Positions 33,113 to 41,786 of a stretch of 64,000 bases of DNA are shown here, piece by piece (within the stretch, counting starts at the first letter, position 1; the number at the start of each line of letters is the position of its first letter). The notes below the pieces were generated by a model. That model did no database searches, was not told the origin of the DNA, and worked only from the letters and a program-made list of their open reading frames with translations. The stretch is taken from the NCBI GenBank assembly GCA_900314995.1, contig OMXK01000009.1:1-64000 (forward strand), given 5' to 3'. The DNA comes from an uncultured Prevotella sp. Lineage in GTDB: Bacteria > Bacteroidota > Bacteroidia > Bacteroidales > Bacteroidaceae. The translations under genes were made by a program, and so were the position numbers.

Positions 33113-34696
33113 TCAATATTCGTAAAGTTTGATATGGAGTAATTTCCATTCGCCGATGCTGATTCGGGCATGACGGCCTTGATGCGTCTGGTCACCGTTG
33201 TGGCGACGGAGGTATTGCATGGTACCGTCAGAGCTGATTTCCACTTCATCAACGGATAGGAGTCCGAGGCGTTTGCCTTTAAACTTTTGGGAGACAGGTG
33301 ATTGGGCTGAGGATCCACCTGCCTCGGCAAAACCGTCTTCGCCTAATATCTTGATACCTTCTTGCTGTTTTTCCGCTGGTGTCTTGAAGTCGATGACAAC
33401 GCCGCTACCCGCTAGCAGGTAGTCGAACTTCCCGAGTCGGATGAGCATGGCACCCCCTTCAGGCCAAGTCGTTCCATTGGTGGCGCGAGGATCCCAGGGG
33501 AGCGTGAAGTAGTGTCGGCAGGTCATCACCACGCCATTGTCTTCGATGATGCGCTCACGGTCATCTTGATCGAATAGCAGTCCCCAGGTGTTTTCCATGT
33601 GTCGGATCTTGAAGACCTGTGATAAAAGTCCGTAAGCCTGTGTCACGGATTCCGTTTCATTTTTGGCGGCCTGGTCGATGGCGAAGGGGCTGAAACCTAG
33701 TGCTTGATGTTCACCGAATGCATAAAGAGCACGTACGCCACTGTTCTCGCAGCAACGGCTTTCAGGGATGAAAAGGCGGTTTTTGACTTTTCCGCCATCT
33801 TGTGGACGTAGGGGCATGGCATACTGAGCGGCCCACGACTTGAATCCAGTGTCATAGATGTCGGGAGCGAGCAGATCGATACTTGGTGCTCCTTCATGCC
33901 ATAAGTCGATAAGATGAGCCAGTGGCCCGGCAGACGGATATTCCCCAGGTCGACGCCCGCGACTGTTCATTGCGGCGTTTACATAAAGTGGCATGTCATG
34001 AATCTCTCGGGCAGCCTTGGCCAGATGCTCCACATAGCGGGCATAACTCAGTGCCATAAACTTCTCATCGGCGTATTCATCTGTACCATAGCGCTCTGCC
34101 CATCGCTCTTTATTGTAGGCGTTTTCTGCCAGTGGTGAGTGGTCGCGTGCCGACTCTAACATACCAATCTCGTTTTCTATCTGCATCATAATGACCACCT
34201 TACGCTGTGGGTCTTTTTCCCTGATATGCCGCATCAGCGCGGAAAAAGCCTTCAAATCAGCCTGCAGAACGTCGTTGCTGAAGCACGAGGCAATCTCCAT
34301 CGGCTTGCCACCGGCTGTCATTGCTCGTGGGAATCGCTTGGTGTCGAGCTTGAACCAGCCTGGTGCATAACATGACATCGAGTTTTTCCATGCACCAAAC
34401 CAGAGAAAGACGATACGCAACTGCTCACGCTGTGCTACGTCAATGGTACGGTCGATCAGCGAAAAGTCAAACTGCCCCTCTATGGGCTCCATCAGCTCCC
34501 AATAAGCCGGCACGAGCACCGTGTTCAGTCCCAGTGCCCTCATCCGTGGCATAACTTCGTCGATATCGGCCACTGATGTGGCGGCAGAGTTGCTTAGTTC
34601 ACCGCCAAGGATGGGGTAACTTAGCTTGATGTCCGATCCCCAAATGGTCAGGGATTCCATCAAAACTATAAAACTAACGATCAGTCTTGTCTTCAT
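33113..34696 (-). CDS. GH35-like glycoside hydrolase with DUF5597-type C-terminal domain
   Basis: 527 residues from MKTRLIVS; the upstream frame to 34804 includes the promoter. A signal peptide (to about WGS) precedes a TIM barrel with GLNTVLVPAYWELMEPIEGQFDF (about 60-82) and MMQIENEIG (about 168-176), the acid/base region of clan A glycosidases. A second Glu in RLFIPESRCC (about 298) suits the nucleophile. The C-terminal 150 residues form a beta-rich domain like DUF5597, common on Bacteroidetes beta-galactosidase-like enzymes. Substrate is probably a beta-galactoside or related plant glycan. Divergent from greA; -7 box TATTTTTG at 34752-34759. Confidence 0.85.
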   Translation of the reverse strand: MKTRLIVSFIVLMESLTIWGSDIKLSYPILGGELSNSAATSVADIDEVMPRMRALGLNTVLVPAYWELMEPIEGQFDFSLIDRTIDVAQREQLRIVFLWFGAWKNSMSCYAPGWFKLDTKRFPRAMTAGGKPMEIASCFSNDVLQADLKAFSALMRHIREKDPQRKVVIMMQIENEIGMLESARDHSPLAENAYNKERWAERYGTDEYADEKFMALSYARYVEHLAKAAREIHDMPLYVNAAMNSRGRRPGEYPSAGPLAHLIDLWHEGAPSIDLLAPDIYDTGFKSWAAQYAMPLRPQDGGKVKNRLFIPESRCCENSGVRALYAFGEHQALGFSPFAIDQAAKNETESVTQAYGLLSQVFKIRHMENTWGLLFDQDDRERIIEDNGVVMTCRHYFTLPWDPRATNGTTWPEGGAMLIRLGKFDYLLAGSGVVIDFKTPAEKQQEGIKILGEDGFAEAGGSSAQSPVSQKFKGKRLGLLSVDEVEISSDGTMQYLRRHNGDQTHQGRHARISIGEWKLLHIKLYEY

Positions 34697-34863
34697 CTTA
34701 TAATGTATAATTAGTAGCTTTTGGTAGAAACTCATCAGAGTGTTCGGTGTGCAAAAATAAACATTATTATTGAGATTTTGCAAGGTCTTTGGAAAAAAAA
34801 GCATTTTTCAACAATAATCTGCGGAATAATGTGTATATTTGCACCATCAAACGAAGAAATGAT

Positions 34864-35334
34864 ATGAGTATAGAATATATGTCACAGGAAGGTTACGATA
34901 AACTCGTAGCCGAACTCCGTCAGATGGAGACCGTGGAACTGCCCCAGGTGAAGGATGCCATTGCCGAGGCACGAGACAAAGGTGATCTCAGCGAGAATTT
35001 CGAGTATCATGCAGCCAAGCGTGAACAGGCCCGACTGTTGGGACGAATCCGTTTTAAGCAGCGTGTATTGGCGAATGCCAGGGTGATTGACACGTCGCGT
35101 CTTTCCTCCGACAGCGTGCAGCTGCTCAGCAAGGTGGAGATGACGAATCTGGCTACCAACAGTAGGATGACGTACACGATTGCCAGTCCGAATGAGGCGA
35201 ATATCCGTGAGGGAAAGATATCCATCAAATCACCGATAGCACAGGCTCTGTTGAATAAGAAGGTGGGCGATGTGGTGGAAGTGCGCGTCCCTGCCGGAAC
35301 CTTGAAGCTTCGTATCGAAAGTATCCAACAATAG
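34864..35334 (+). CDS. greA: Transcription elongation factor GreA
   Basis: 156 residues from MSIEYMSQEG (upstream in-frame start at 34789 rejected because it crosses the promoter). The coiled coil has the family signature EARDKGDLSENFEYHAAKREQ with the acidic tip residues that stimulate transcript cleavage by RNA polymerase. The C-terminal FKBP-like domain ends VRVPAGTLKLRIESI. The -7 box TATATTTG is at 34834-34841. A MATE gene follows after 28 bases and a cyclophilin gene after that, so the three may be co-transcribed. Confidence 0.96.
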   Translation: MSIEYMSQEGYDKLVAELRQMETVELPQVKDAIAEARDKGDLSENFEYHAAKREQARLLGRIRFKQRVLANARVIDTSRLSSDSVQLLSKVEMTNLATNSRMTYTIASPNEANIREGKISIKSPIAQALLNKKVGDVVEVRVPAGTLKLRIESIQQ

Positions 35335-35362
35335 CAGGACAAGAGCAATTAAACTAGCGCCA

Positions 35363-36754
35363 GTGAAGAAAGTTAAGAATAGTGAGCTACTGCTCTCGTA
35401 TATCCGAGAGGGTCGCACGATGAGCCGGCAAGAGAAATTGTCGCTGATCGTACAGTTGAGTATCCCCTCCATTCTGGCGCAGATTTCCGCAACGGTGATG
35501 TTCTTCATCGACGCCTCGATGGTAGGTCATCTGGGAGCAAAGGCTTCGGCTGCCATTGGCATTGTGGAGACAACGGGATGGCTGATGGGAGGGCTGGCCT
35601 CAGCGGCAAACATGGGATTCTCCGTACAAGTGGCCCATTTTATCGGTGCCAATGACTTCGAGGCAGCCAGAAAGGTGTTGCGGCAGTCCATCGTCTGTTG
35701 TACGATTTGGGCGCTGATGATTACCTTTATCTCTCTCGTCATCGCACCCTATTTGCCTTATTGGCTGGGAGGCACAGAGGAGATAGCCCGCGACGCATCA
35801 CTCTATTTCGCCATTTTTGGCATTTGCGGTATCTTCTTCCAGATGGAAGGTCTGGCTGGCTCGATGCTGAAATGTTCCGGCAACATGAAAATCCCCTCGA
35901 TTCTGAATATCGGCATGTGTGTACTGGATGTCTGCTTTAACTACCTATTTATATATATATTCAACTTGGGGGTGATGGGTGCTGCCATCGGCACTGGTGC
36001 TGCCATGCTGATTACCGCTGCGTTGATGCTCTGGTTCTTGTTGGTGAAGTCGCAGATGCTCTCACTCGTAGGACGCCCTGGCTCCTTCAAGCCTAAAGCG
36101 AATACCGTGGGTACTGCTTTTAAGATTGGCGCACCAATGGGCCTGCAACATTTGTTGATGGGTTCGGCGCAGGTTGTAAGTACGCTTATCGTGGCTCCAT
36201 TGGGAACAGTCGCCATTGCCGCCCATTCGCTGGCCATCACGGTTGAAAGTCTCTGTTACATGCCTGGCTTCGGTATTGCCGAGGCTGCTACGACCCTTGT
36301 AGGACAAGGCATCGGCGCAGGACAGAAAGTCCTGACCCGATCGTTTGCCTATATGTCTGTAGGACTGGGCATTACGGTGATGACGTTGATGGGCGTGCTG
36401 ATGTGGATTTTCGCTCCGGAACTGATGGGTATCATGTCACCTGTAGAAGAGGTGATAGCTCAGGGAACGCAGGTCCTTCGCATCGAGGCTTGGGCAGAAC
36501 CGATGTTCGCAGTTGCTATCGTGGCCAATGGTGTCTTTATCGGTGCTGGCGACACGATGGTTCCGGCGGCCATGAGTCTTTGCTCGATGTGGCTTGTCCG
36601 TCTGACGCTTGCTGCCAGCCTTGCCCCGAAGTATGGCCTCAAGGGTGTTTGGACGGCAATGGCCATCGAATTGATCTTCCGTGGCATCATCTTCCTGATC
36701 CGTCTCTTCAAAGGTGGCTGGGCAAACAAACTGAAATTGAAAATGGAGAATTAA
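35363..36754 (+). CDS. MATE family efflux transporter
   Basis: 463 residues with twelve membrane helices in two halves (ASMVGHLGAKASAAIGI in the first). MATE pumps export cationic compounds with Na+ or H+. The start is taken as the GTG at 35363 because related Bacteroidetes MATE proteins carry a similar short segment before the conserved LSLIVQLSIPSI helix. An ATG at 35420 is the alternative. Lies 28 bases after greA and 11 before the cyclophilin gene. Confidence 0.9.
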   Translation: MKKVKNSELLLSYIREGRTMSRQEKLSLIVQLSIPSILAQISATVMFFIDASMVGHLGAKASAAIGIVETTGWLMGGLASAANMGFSVQVAHFIGANDFEAARKVLRQSIVCCTIWALMITFISLVIAPYLPYWLGGTEEIARDASLYFAIFGICGIFFQMEGLAGSMLKCSGNMKIPSILNIGMCVLDVCFNYLFIYIFNLGVMGAAIGTGAAMLITAALMLWFLLVKSQMLSLVGRPGSFKPKANTVGTAFKIGAPMGLQHLLMGSAQVVSTLIVAPLGTVAIAAHSLAITVESLCYMPGFGIAEAATTLVGQGIGAGQKVLTRSFAYMSVGLGITVMTLMGVLMWIFAPELMGIMSPVEEVIAQGTQVLRIEAWAEPMFAVAIVANGVFIGAGDTMVPAAMSLCSMWLVRLTLAASLAPKYGLKGVWTAMAIELIFRGIIFLIRLFKGGWANKLKLKMEN

Positions 36755-36765
36755 AGGTTATCAAT

Positions 36766-37506
36766 ATGCGCAAGATTCTGATTGTTTTATCATTTGTCCT
36801 CTGTCATGTGTCATTGAGCGTTGCCCAGACGACAGAAGTGCTGCTTGAGACTACAGCGGGTAATATCCGTATCTCACTCTATGACGAGACGCCGCAGACT
36901 CGTGATAACTTCTTGAAAATCACGAAGATGGGTGTCTATGACTCCCTGCTCATCCATCGTGTTATCAAGAATTTCATGATTCAGAGCGGCGATACCAACA
37001 GTAAGCATGCTAAACCAGGACAGCTGCTGGGCACGGGTGATTTTGATTATACTACGGAAGCTGAGTTCCGTCTGCCCCGGATATTCCATCGTCGTGGTGT
37101 CGTGGCGATGGCGAGGGAAGGGGATAAGGTGAATCCCGAAAGGCGCTCTTCTGCCTGCCAGTTCTATATTGTCTGGGGTAAGATCCTCAATGACATGCAG
37201 TTAGCTAAAGTTCAGGAGAAACTTGACTCTGCCACTCAAGGACAGGTGAAACTGACGCCAGAGATGATGGAGGTGTATAAGACCGTTGGCGGTACTCCTC
37301 ACCTCGACGGACAATATACCGTGTTTGGCGAAGTGGTGGAAGGCATGGATGTGGTGGAGAAGATCCAAGGCGTGGAGACAGACAAGAATGATCGTCCGCT
37401 AGAGGATATTCGTATCCTGAAAGCCACTGTGACAAAGGACCTGCCCCAGCCAGAGAAGAAAACACCTGCAAAGAAGAAGGTGGTCAGACCTGCAAGGCGT
37501 AAATAA
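36766..37506 (+). CDS. Exported cyclophilin-type peptidyl-prolyl isomerase
   Basis: 246 residues from MRKILIVL (the open frame upstream is a shadow over the MATE gene). A signal peptide to about VAQ (residue 21) predicts periplasm. The cyclophilin fold is clear: TTAGNIRISLYDETPQTRDNF, then LIHRVIKNFMIQSGD with the catalytic Arg, then SSACQFYIVWG and YTVFGEVVEGMDVVEKI. An insertion of about 30 residues follows FYIVWG. The C-terminal tail is basic (KKTPAKKKVVRPARRK). It isomerises Xaa-Pro bonds during envelope protein folding. Confidence 0.93.
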   Translation: MRKILIVLSFVLCHVSLSVAQTTEVLLETTAGNIRISLYDETPQTRDNFLKITKMGVYDSLLIHRVIKNFMIQSGDTNSKHAKPGQLLGTGDFDYTTEAEFRLPRIFHRRGVVAMAREGDKVNPERRSSACQFYIVWGKILNDMQLAKVQEKLDSATQGQVKLTPEMMEVYKTVGGTPHLDGQYTVFGEVVEGMDVVEKIQGVETDKNDRPLEDIRILKATVTKDLPQPEKKTPAKKKVVRPARRK

Positions 37507-37529
37507 CTTGCGGTCAAACTGATAGGCAC

Positions 37530-37569
37530 AAAAAAGCCGCTCAAGGGTCATCAACGACTCAAGGGCGGC
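37530..37569 (-). terminator. Terminator of minus-strand transcript
   Basis: On the minus strand GCCGC (37565-37569) pairs with GCGGC (37536-37540). An inner GTC/GAC stem is flanked by two identical CCTTGA bulges, followed by TTTTTTG. It fits the candidate RNA starting near 37824. Confidence 0.6.
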
Positions 37570-37824
37570 GCCAACAATCTATGAATAACTAAAAACCTTT
37601 TTCTGAGAAGAAACGGAGTGTCACCACTGCGTCTGTTATCCTTACTAACAATTCTTTCTAACACCTTAGAAATACCTATCTCAATCTAAACTTATAAACC
37701 TAAACCTAAATCCTAACTAACTATTAACTCTAACTAAAACCTTATTATCAATCTTTACCTTTAACTAATACCTCTGTATCGTGTTCGTGTTAATTCTATT
37801 GAAGAATGTCATTGTTTCCTTTTG
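37530..37824 (-). ncRNA. Candidate ~295-nt non-coding RNA downstream of rsmA
   Basis: A good promoter (37831-37861) and a hairpin with T-run (37530-37569) bracket an RNA without a useful reading frame; only a 15-codon frame (37765-37812, starting MTFFNRI) is seen. The segment at about 37645-37765 is almost free of C on the transcribed strand and made of TTAGTTA/TTAGGTTT-like units, so it would be unstructured between structured ends. Could be a regulatory RNA; a long decayed leader is the alternative. Confidence 0.45.
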
Positions 37825-37830
37825 ACGATG

Positions 37831-37861
37831 CAAAGGTACGACGATTTTCGCAACCTTCAAT
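37831..37861 (-). promoter_or_regulatory. Promoter of the candidate ncRNA
   Basis: On the minus strand, TTG (37858-37860), a 19-bp spacer and TACCTTTG (37831-37838). Confidence 0.75.
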
Positions 37862-37934
37862 GGATTACGACCTGTTTTTGACTAAAAAAGGGCTTTCTTT
37901 TGATGTATGTCAAGGCGGTTGTGCGCGAACACAC

Positions 37935-38741
37935 CTAAATTGTGCTCGATAACAGCTCTTTTTCTATCTTGTTGGTGAGTTCCACGAACTCAGGGATGGA
38001 AAGTTGCTCTGGCCGACGGGTCATCATATCGTCGTTGAAGAAGTCGGGTGAGGCAGGATGGCCGGCATTGAAGATCTGTCGGAGGGAGACACGCAGCATC
38101 TTCCGGCGCTGGTTGAAGACGGTTTTTACCACACGGCGGAACAATTGTTCGTCGCAACCGAGGTCGGTTACTTCGTTGCGGGTCATGCGAATAACGGCAC
38201 TCTGCACCTTTGGCGGTGGGTTGAATACGCTAGGCTCGACGGTGAACAGATACTCCACATTGTACCAAGCCTGAATGAGGACGGAGAGGATGCCATACTG
38301 CTTGTTGCCTGGCTGTGAAGACATGCGAAGGGCTACTTCGTGCTGGATCATGCCGGTGCAGCAGGGAATCAGATCTTTGTTGTCGAGCATCTTGAAGAAT
38401 ATCTGCGAGGAGATGTCGTAGGGATAGTTTCCTGTCAGTACGAACTGCTGACCGTCGAAAACCTCACCCAAGTCCATCCGGAGGAAGTCTCCACCTATTA
38501 TATTATTATAGAGACGGGGAAAATGCTCCTGAAGATAGGCTACCGACTCACGGTCAATCTCCACGACCTTGAAAGGACGTGGCTTTTCTACCAGGTACTG
38601 GGTCATGACACCCATTCCCGGCCCCACTTCCAGCACGGGAATCTCCGGGCAGGCATCTACCGTATCGGCTATCGCCTTGGCGATATTCAGGTCAGTCAAG
38701 AAATGCTGACCAAGGTTTTTCTTGGGTCGAACTTGTTTCAT
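37935..38741 (-). CDS. rsmA: 16S rRNA dimethyladenosine transferase RsmA (KsgA)
   Basis: 268 residues. SAM-binding motif VLEVGPGMGVMTQYL (about 34-49), acidic loop VVEIDRESV, and catalytic motif GNYPYDISSQIFF (about 105-117; N-[LY]-P-Y of the family). It dimethylates A1518 and A1519 of 16S rRNA in late 30S assembly. The -7 box TAATTTTG (38747-38754) ends five bases before the ATG, so the mRNA is probably leaderless. Confidence 0.96.
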   Translation of the reverse strand: MKQVRPKKNLGQHFLTDLNIAKAIADTVDACPEIPVLEVGPGMGVMTQYLVEKPRPFKVVEIDRESVAYLQEHFPRLYNNIIGGDFLRMDLGEVFDGQQFVLTGNYPYDISSQIFFKMLDNKDLIPCCTGMIQHEVALRMSSQPGNKQYGILSVLIQAWYNVEYLFTVEPSVFNPPPKVQSAVIRMTRNEVTDLGCDEQLFRRVVKTVFNQRRKMLRVSLRQIFNAGHPASPDFFNDDMMTRRPEQLSIPEFVELTNKIEKELLSSTI

Positions 38742-38746
38742 GGGGG

Positions 38747-38754
38747 CAAAATTA
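38747..38754 (-). promoter_or_regulatory. -7 box of rsmA
   Basis: TAATTTTG on the minus strand, followed by CCCCC and the ATG. Transcription would start at or within a few bases of the start codon. Confidence 0.6.
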
Positions 38755-38773
38755 CGATTTTTTTTTCATTCAT

Positions 38774-38810
38774 CCAAAAAAAGACGGGCAGGATTCACAT
38801 CCTACCCGCC
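38774..38810 (-). terminator. Terminator of the 30-codon gene
   Basis: On the minus strand, CGGGTAGGAT / ATCCTGCCCG arms (one G-U pair), loop GTGA, then TTTTTTT. Confidence 0.85.
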
Positions 38811-38841
38811 TTTCTCTATGCTTTCTTTTCTTTAACTTTCG

Positions 38842-38934
38842 TTACTTAACGCCTAAGTTCATGTCGTTGTTTACTTTTACAGCTTCTGCGATACATACTG
38901 CAACGACGAATGTTACCATAAATAATAGTGTCAT
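38842..38934 (-). CDS. 30-residue putative membrane micropeptide
   Basis: Short frame with its own complete transcription unit: promoter at 38993-39000, a 59-nt leader with purine-rich GAAAGGAATTAG before the ATG, and a strong terminator 32 bases after the stop. The peptide begins MTLLFMVTFVVAVCIAEAV, a single hydrophobic helix, and ends in a polar KVNNDMNLGVK tail, so it would span the inner membrane once. I know no family for it. Many single-span peptides of this size modulate transporters or kinases. Alternatively it is the decoy frame of a small RNA. Confidence 0.6.
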   Translation of the reverse strand: MTLLFMVTFVVAVCIAEAVKVNNDMNLGVK

Positions 38935-38992
38935 AATCTAATTCCTTTCTCAATTCTTTAAATTGTTATCCTTTTTTTGTCTTTTGACGGTG

Positions 38993-39023
38993 CAAAGGTA
39001 CTGCTGTTTGCGTACACAAACAA
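38993..39023 (-). promoter_or_regulatory. Promoter of the 30-codon gene
   Basis: On the minus strand, TTG (39021-39023), a 20-bp spacer and TACCTTTG (38993-39000). A second TTTG at 39017-39020 is an alternative -33. Confidence 0.75.
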
Positions 39024-39061
39024 GAAAAACCGCAAAAATAGGCTAAAAAACAGGCATTTAG

Positions 39062-39093
39062 TTGACATCTGTCAATTATTATTCGTACCTTTG
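39062..39093 (+). promoter_or_regulatory. Promoter of the flippase-like gene
   Basis: TTG (39062-39064), a 21-bp spacer and TACCTTTG (39086-39093). The ATG at 39099 follows five bases later, again suggesting a leaderless mRNA. Confidence 0.7.
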
Positions 39094-39098
39094 TCCCC

Positions 39099-40157
39099 AT
39101 GGAAACGAAGACCATCCTCACAAATACGGCAAAAGTGATCTTCCCGGTCCTGTTGGGCGGGGCCATTCTCTATTGGATGTATAGGGGTGAAGACTTCACA
39201 CGGCTGGAGCATGTGCTGACAGATGAGATGAATTGGACGTGGATGTTGCTCTCCTTTCCTTTCGGCATCCTGGCGCAGATGTTCCGAGGCTGGCGCTGGA
39301 AACAGACGCTGGATCCCATCGGCGACTTGTCGCCGACTTCCGTGAAGCAACCGTCTTCCGGCAAGAAGATCCGGGCAAGAAGTGCTACCTGCATTCATGC
39401 CGTATTCATTTCCTATGCTGCCAGTCTGCTGATTCCGCGTATCGGCGAATTCTCACGATGCGCCGTGCTGAAGCATTACGACGGGGTTTCGTTCAGTAAG
39501 GCGTTAGGCACGGTGGTGACAGAGCGCGCTGTTGATACGCTGATCGTCATGCTCTACTCCGGACTGATCCTGCTGATTGAGATGAGCATCTTCGGCACAT
39601 TCTTTAAAAAGACCGGCACTTCGCTCGACCGTATCCTGGGTGGCTTTTCGCTGACGGGATGGCTCGTGACGGCTGTCTGTGGCATGGCTGTCCTGATTCT
39701 GCTCCACTTGTTGCTAAAGAACTTCTCTATATATAATAAGGTGAAGATGACGCTGAGCGGCATCTGGGAGGGGGTGCTCTCTCTGCGAGGTGTTAAGAAC
39801 CTGCCGCTCTACTTGTTATTCTCCATCGGTATATGGGTCATGTACTTCCTGCACTACTACCTGACGTTCTTCTGCTTCGACTTTACGGAGAACCTGGGTG
39901 TCGGCTGTGCATTGGTGTCGTTCGTTGTGGCCAACTTCGCAGTTATCGTGCCCACGCCGAATGGCGCCGGCCCTTGGCATTTCGCCATCAAGACGATGCT
40001 CATTCTCTATGGCGTAGCCGATGAACAAGCCCTATGGTTTGTACTGATCGTGCATACCGTCCAGACAATGCTCGTCGTTGTCCTTGGTATCTATGCCTGG
40101 GCGGTGCTGTCCTTTACGGAAAGACATAAGAATGAGTTTATAGACAATAGATCATAA
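39099..40157 (+). CDS. Lysylphosphatidylglycerol synthase TM region / YbhN-like (UPF0104) membrane protein
   Basis: 352 residues with about eight membrane helices. Family features: RGWRWKQTL after the second helix, HAVFISYAASLLIPRIGEFSRCAVL (about 100-125), then VVTERAVDTLIVM (about 138-150) and VPTPNGAGPWHFAIK (about 286-300). Homologues form the flippase-like domain of MprF and related glycolipid or lipid-intermediate transporters. No catalytic synthase domain is attached. The neighbours rsmA and pepD give no pathway. Precise substrate unknown. Confidence 0.88.
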   Translation: METKTILTNTAKVIFPVLLGGAILYWMYRGEDFTRLEHVLTDEMNWTWMLLSFPFGILAQMFRGWRWKQTLDPIGDLSPTSVKQPSSGKKIRARSATCIHAVFISYAASLLIPRIGEFSRCAVLKHYDGVSFSKALGTVVTERAVDTLIVMLYSGLILLIEMSIFGTFFKKTGTSLDRILGGFSLTGWLVTAVCGMAVLILLHLLLKNFSIYNKVKMTLSGIWEGVLSLRGVKNLPLYLLFSIGIWVMYFLHYYLTFFCFDFTENLGVGCALVSFVVANFAVIVPTPNGAGPWHFAIKTMLILYGVADEQALWFVLIVHTVQTMLVVVLGIYAWAVLSFTERHKNEFIDNRS

Positions 40158-40175
40158 TTATTAAAACAAACAACT

Positions 40176-41633
40176 ATGAGTGAAATCAAAAATCTGAACC
40201 CAGTGTGCATCTGGAAGAACTTTTATGCACTGACACAAGTTCCTCGCCCAAGCGGACATCTGGAAAAGGTACAGCAGTTCCTGCTCGACTTTGCCAAGGA
40301 GGCTGGGGTAGAGGCTTTCAAGGATCCTGCAGATAACATCGTGATGCGTAAGCCCGCTTCACCGGGGATGGAGAAGAAAAAGGGCGTCATCCTGCAGGCT
40401 CACATGGATATGGTTCCTCAGAAGACACCGGAAAGTACCCATAATTTCGAGACCGATCCCATCCAGCCTTGGATCGACGGCGAGTGGGTGAAGGCCAAGG
40501 GCACGACACTTGGTGCCGACAACGGACTGGGCGTGGCTGCCATTATGGCTGTCATGGAGGACAAGACCCTGAAGCACGGACCCGTTGAGGCCCTGATTAC
40601 TGCCGACGAAGAGACGGGCATGTTTGGTGCCAATGCGCTGCCTGCCGGTGAACTCAACGGCGATATCCTCATGAACCTCGACTCCGAGACATGGGGCAAG
40701 TTCGTCATCGGTTCTGCCGGAGGTGTCAACGTAACCGCTACCCTTGATTATAAAGAGGTGGAGACCGATGCCGACGATGCTGCCGTGAAGGTAACCGTGA
40801 AAGGTTTGCGTGGCGGACACTCTGGTCTGGAGATCCATGAAGGCCGAGGCAATGCCAACAAACTGTTGGTGCGCCTGGTTCGTGAGGCCATCGAGGAGTG
40901 TGAGGCTCGTCTGGCATCTTGGCAGGGCGGCAACATGCGCAATGCCATCCCCTTCAAGGCAGAGGCCGTGCTGACCCTGCCGAAGGAGAATGTAGAAGCC
41001 CTGAAGGAACTCGCTCAGGACTGGCTTGAGGACTTCACCGATGAATACAAGGGCATCGAGAGTGGCATCGAGGTAATCTGTGAGGATGTGGAGACACCGA
41101 AGATGGAGGTTCCCGTGGAGATCCAGGACAACCTCATCAATGCCATCTATGGCTGTCACGATGGTGTGATCCGTATGATCCCCAGCTATCCGAGTGTGGT
41201 TGAGACATCGAGCAACCTCGCCATCATCAACATCGGCGAGGGCAAGGCATTGCTGAAGATCCTCGCCCGCTCCAGCCGTGAGGATATGAAGGATTATGTC
41301 GTGAAGACGCTCGAGAGCTGCTTCAATATGGCTGGCATGAAGGTAGAAACTGCTGGTTCATACGGTGGTTGGGATCCCAATCCTGATTCAGAGATCCTCC
41401 ACCTGCTGCTGAAGGAGTATAAGGAACTCTTCAATGCCGATGGTATCATCCAGGTAGACCACGCTGGACTGGAGTGCTCGATTATTCTGGGCAAGTATCC
41501 TCACCTGGATGTCGTATCATTCGGGCCAACGATGAAGTCGCCCCACACCACCACCGAGCGCGCCCTCATCGCTACCGTTGAGCCATTCTGGACGCTGCTC
41601 AAGAAGACGCTCGAAGATATTCCCGAGAAGTAA
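40176..41633 (+). CDS. pepD: Aminoacyl-histidine dipeptidase (M20 family, PepD)
   Basis: 485 residues, full M20C length. Zinc ligands are seen in LQAHMDMVPQK (about 70-80), TLGADNGLGVA (about 110-120), ADEETGMFGA (about 144-153, with the general base Glu) and NLDSETWG (about 168). The lid/dimer region has RGGHSGLEIHEGRGNANKLL. It cleaves Xaa-His and other dipeptides in the cytoplasm. It follows the flippase-like gene by 18 bases and ends before a dyad repeat. Confidence 0.94.
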   Translation: MSEIKNLNPVCIWKNFYALTQVPRPSGHLEKVQQFLLDFAKEAGVEAFKDPADNIVMRKPASPGMEKKKGVILQAHMDMVPQKTPESTHNFETDPIQPWIDGEWVKAKGTTLGADNGLGVAAIMAVMEDKTLKHGPVEALITADEETGMFGANALPAGELNGDILMNLDSETWGKFVIGSAGGVNVTATLDYKEVETDADDAAVKVTVKGLRGGHSGLEIHEGRGNANKLLVRLVREAIEECEARLASWQGGNMRNAIPFKAEAVLTLPKENVEALKELAQDWLEDFTDEYKGIESGIEVICEDVETPKMEVPVEIQDNLINAIYGCHDGVIRMIPSYPSVVETSSNLAIINIGEGKALLKILARSSREDMKDYVVKTLESCFNMAGMKVETAGSYGGWDPNPDSEILHLLLKEYKELFNADGIIQVDHAGLECSIILGKYPHLDVVSFGPTMKSPHTTTERALIATVEPFWTLLKKTLEDIPEK

Positions 41634-41639
41634 TTGACT

Positions 41640-41716
41640 GGCACGGATTGCACGGATTTTTGCGGCTTGTTATTGAAAAAAAACAAAAAACCGAGCAAAT
41701 CCGCGTAATCCGTGCC
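41640..41716. repeat. Intergenic inverted repeat (GGCACGGATT type) after pepD
   Basis: GGCACGGATT (41640-41649) and AATCCGTGCC (41707-41716) form 10-bp arms; inside, GCACGGATTTTTGCGG and CCGAGCAAATCCGCG extend the dyad with mismatches around an A-rich loop. Short CACGGATT/AATCCGTG dyads are common dispersed intergenic elements in Bacteroidetes. It may end pepD transcription. Confidence 0.65.
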
Positions 41717-41747
41717 TTATTTATTTCATTATTTCATTTTTATTTCC

Positions 41748-41755
41748 TATCTTTG
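41748..41755 (+). promoter_or_regulatory. -7 box of corA
   Basis: TATCTTTG, about 145 bp before the corA ATG, giving a long leader. Confidence 0.7.
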
Positions 41756-41786
41756 CACCCAAATTCACTAAAGTATTAACAAAATT

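Noticed and set aside
34697-34804. Upstream start of the GH35-like gene
   Set aside because: The extension crosses the -7 box and places residues before a good signal peptide starting at MKTRL.
36403-36765. 5' extension of the cyclophilin frame
   Set aside because: It overlaps the MATE gene in another frame; the signal peptide begins at 36766.
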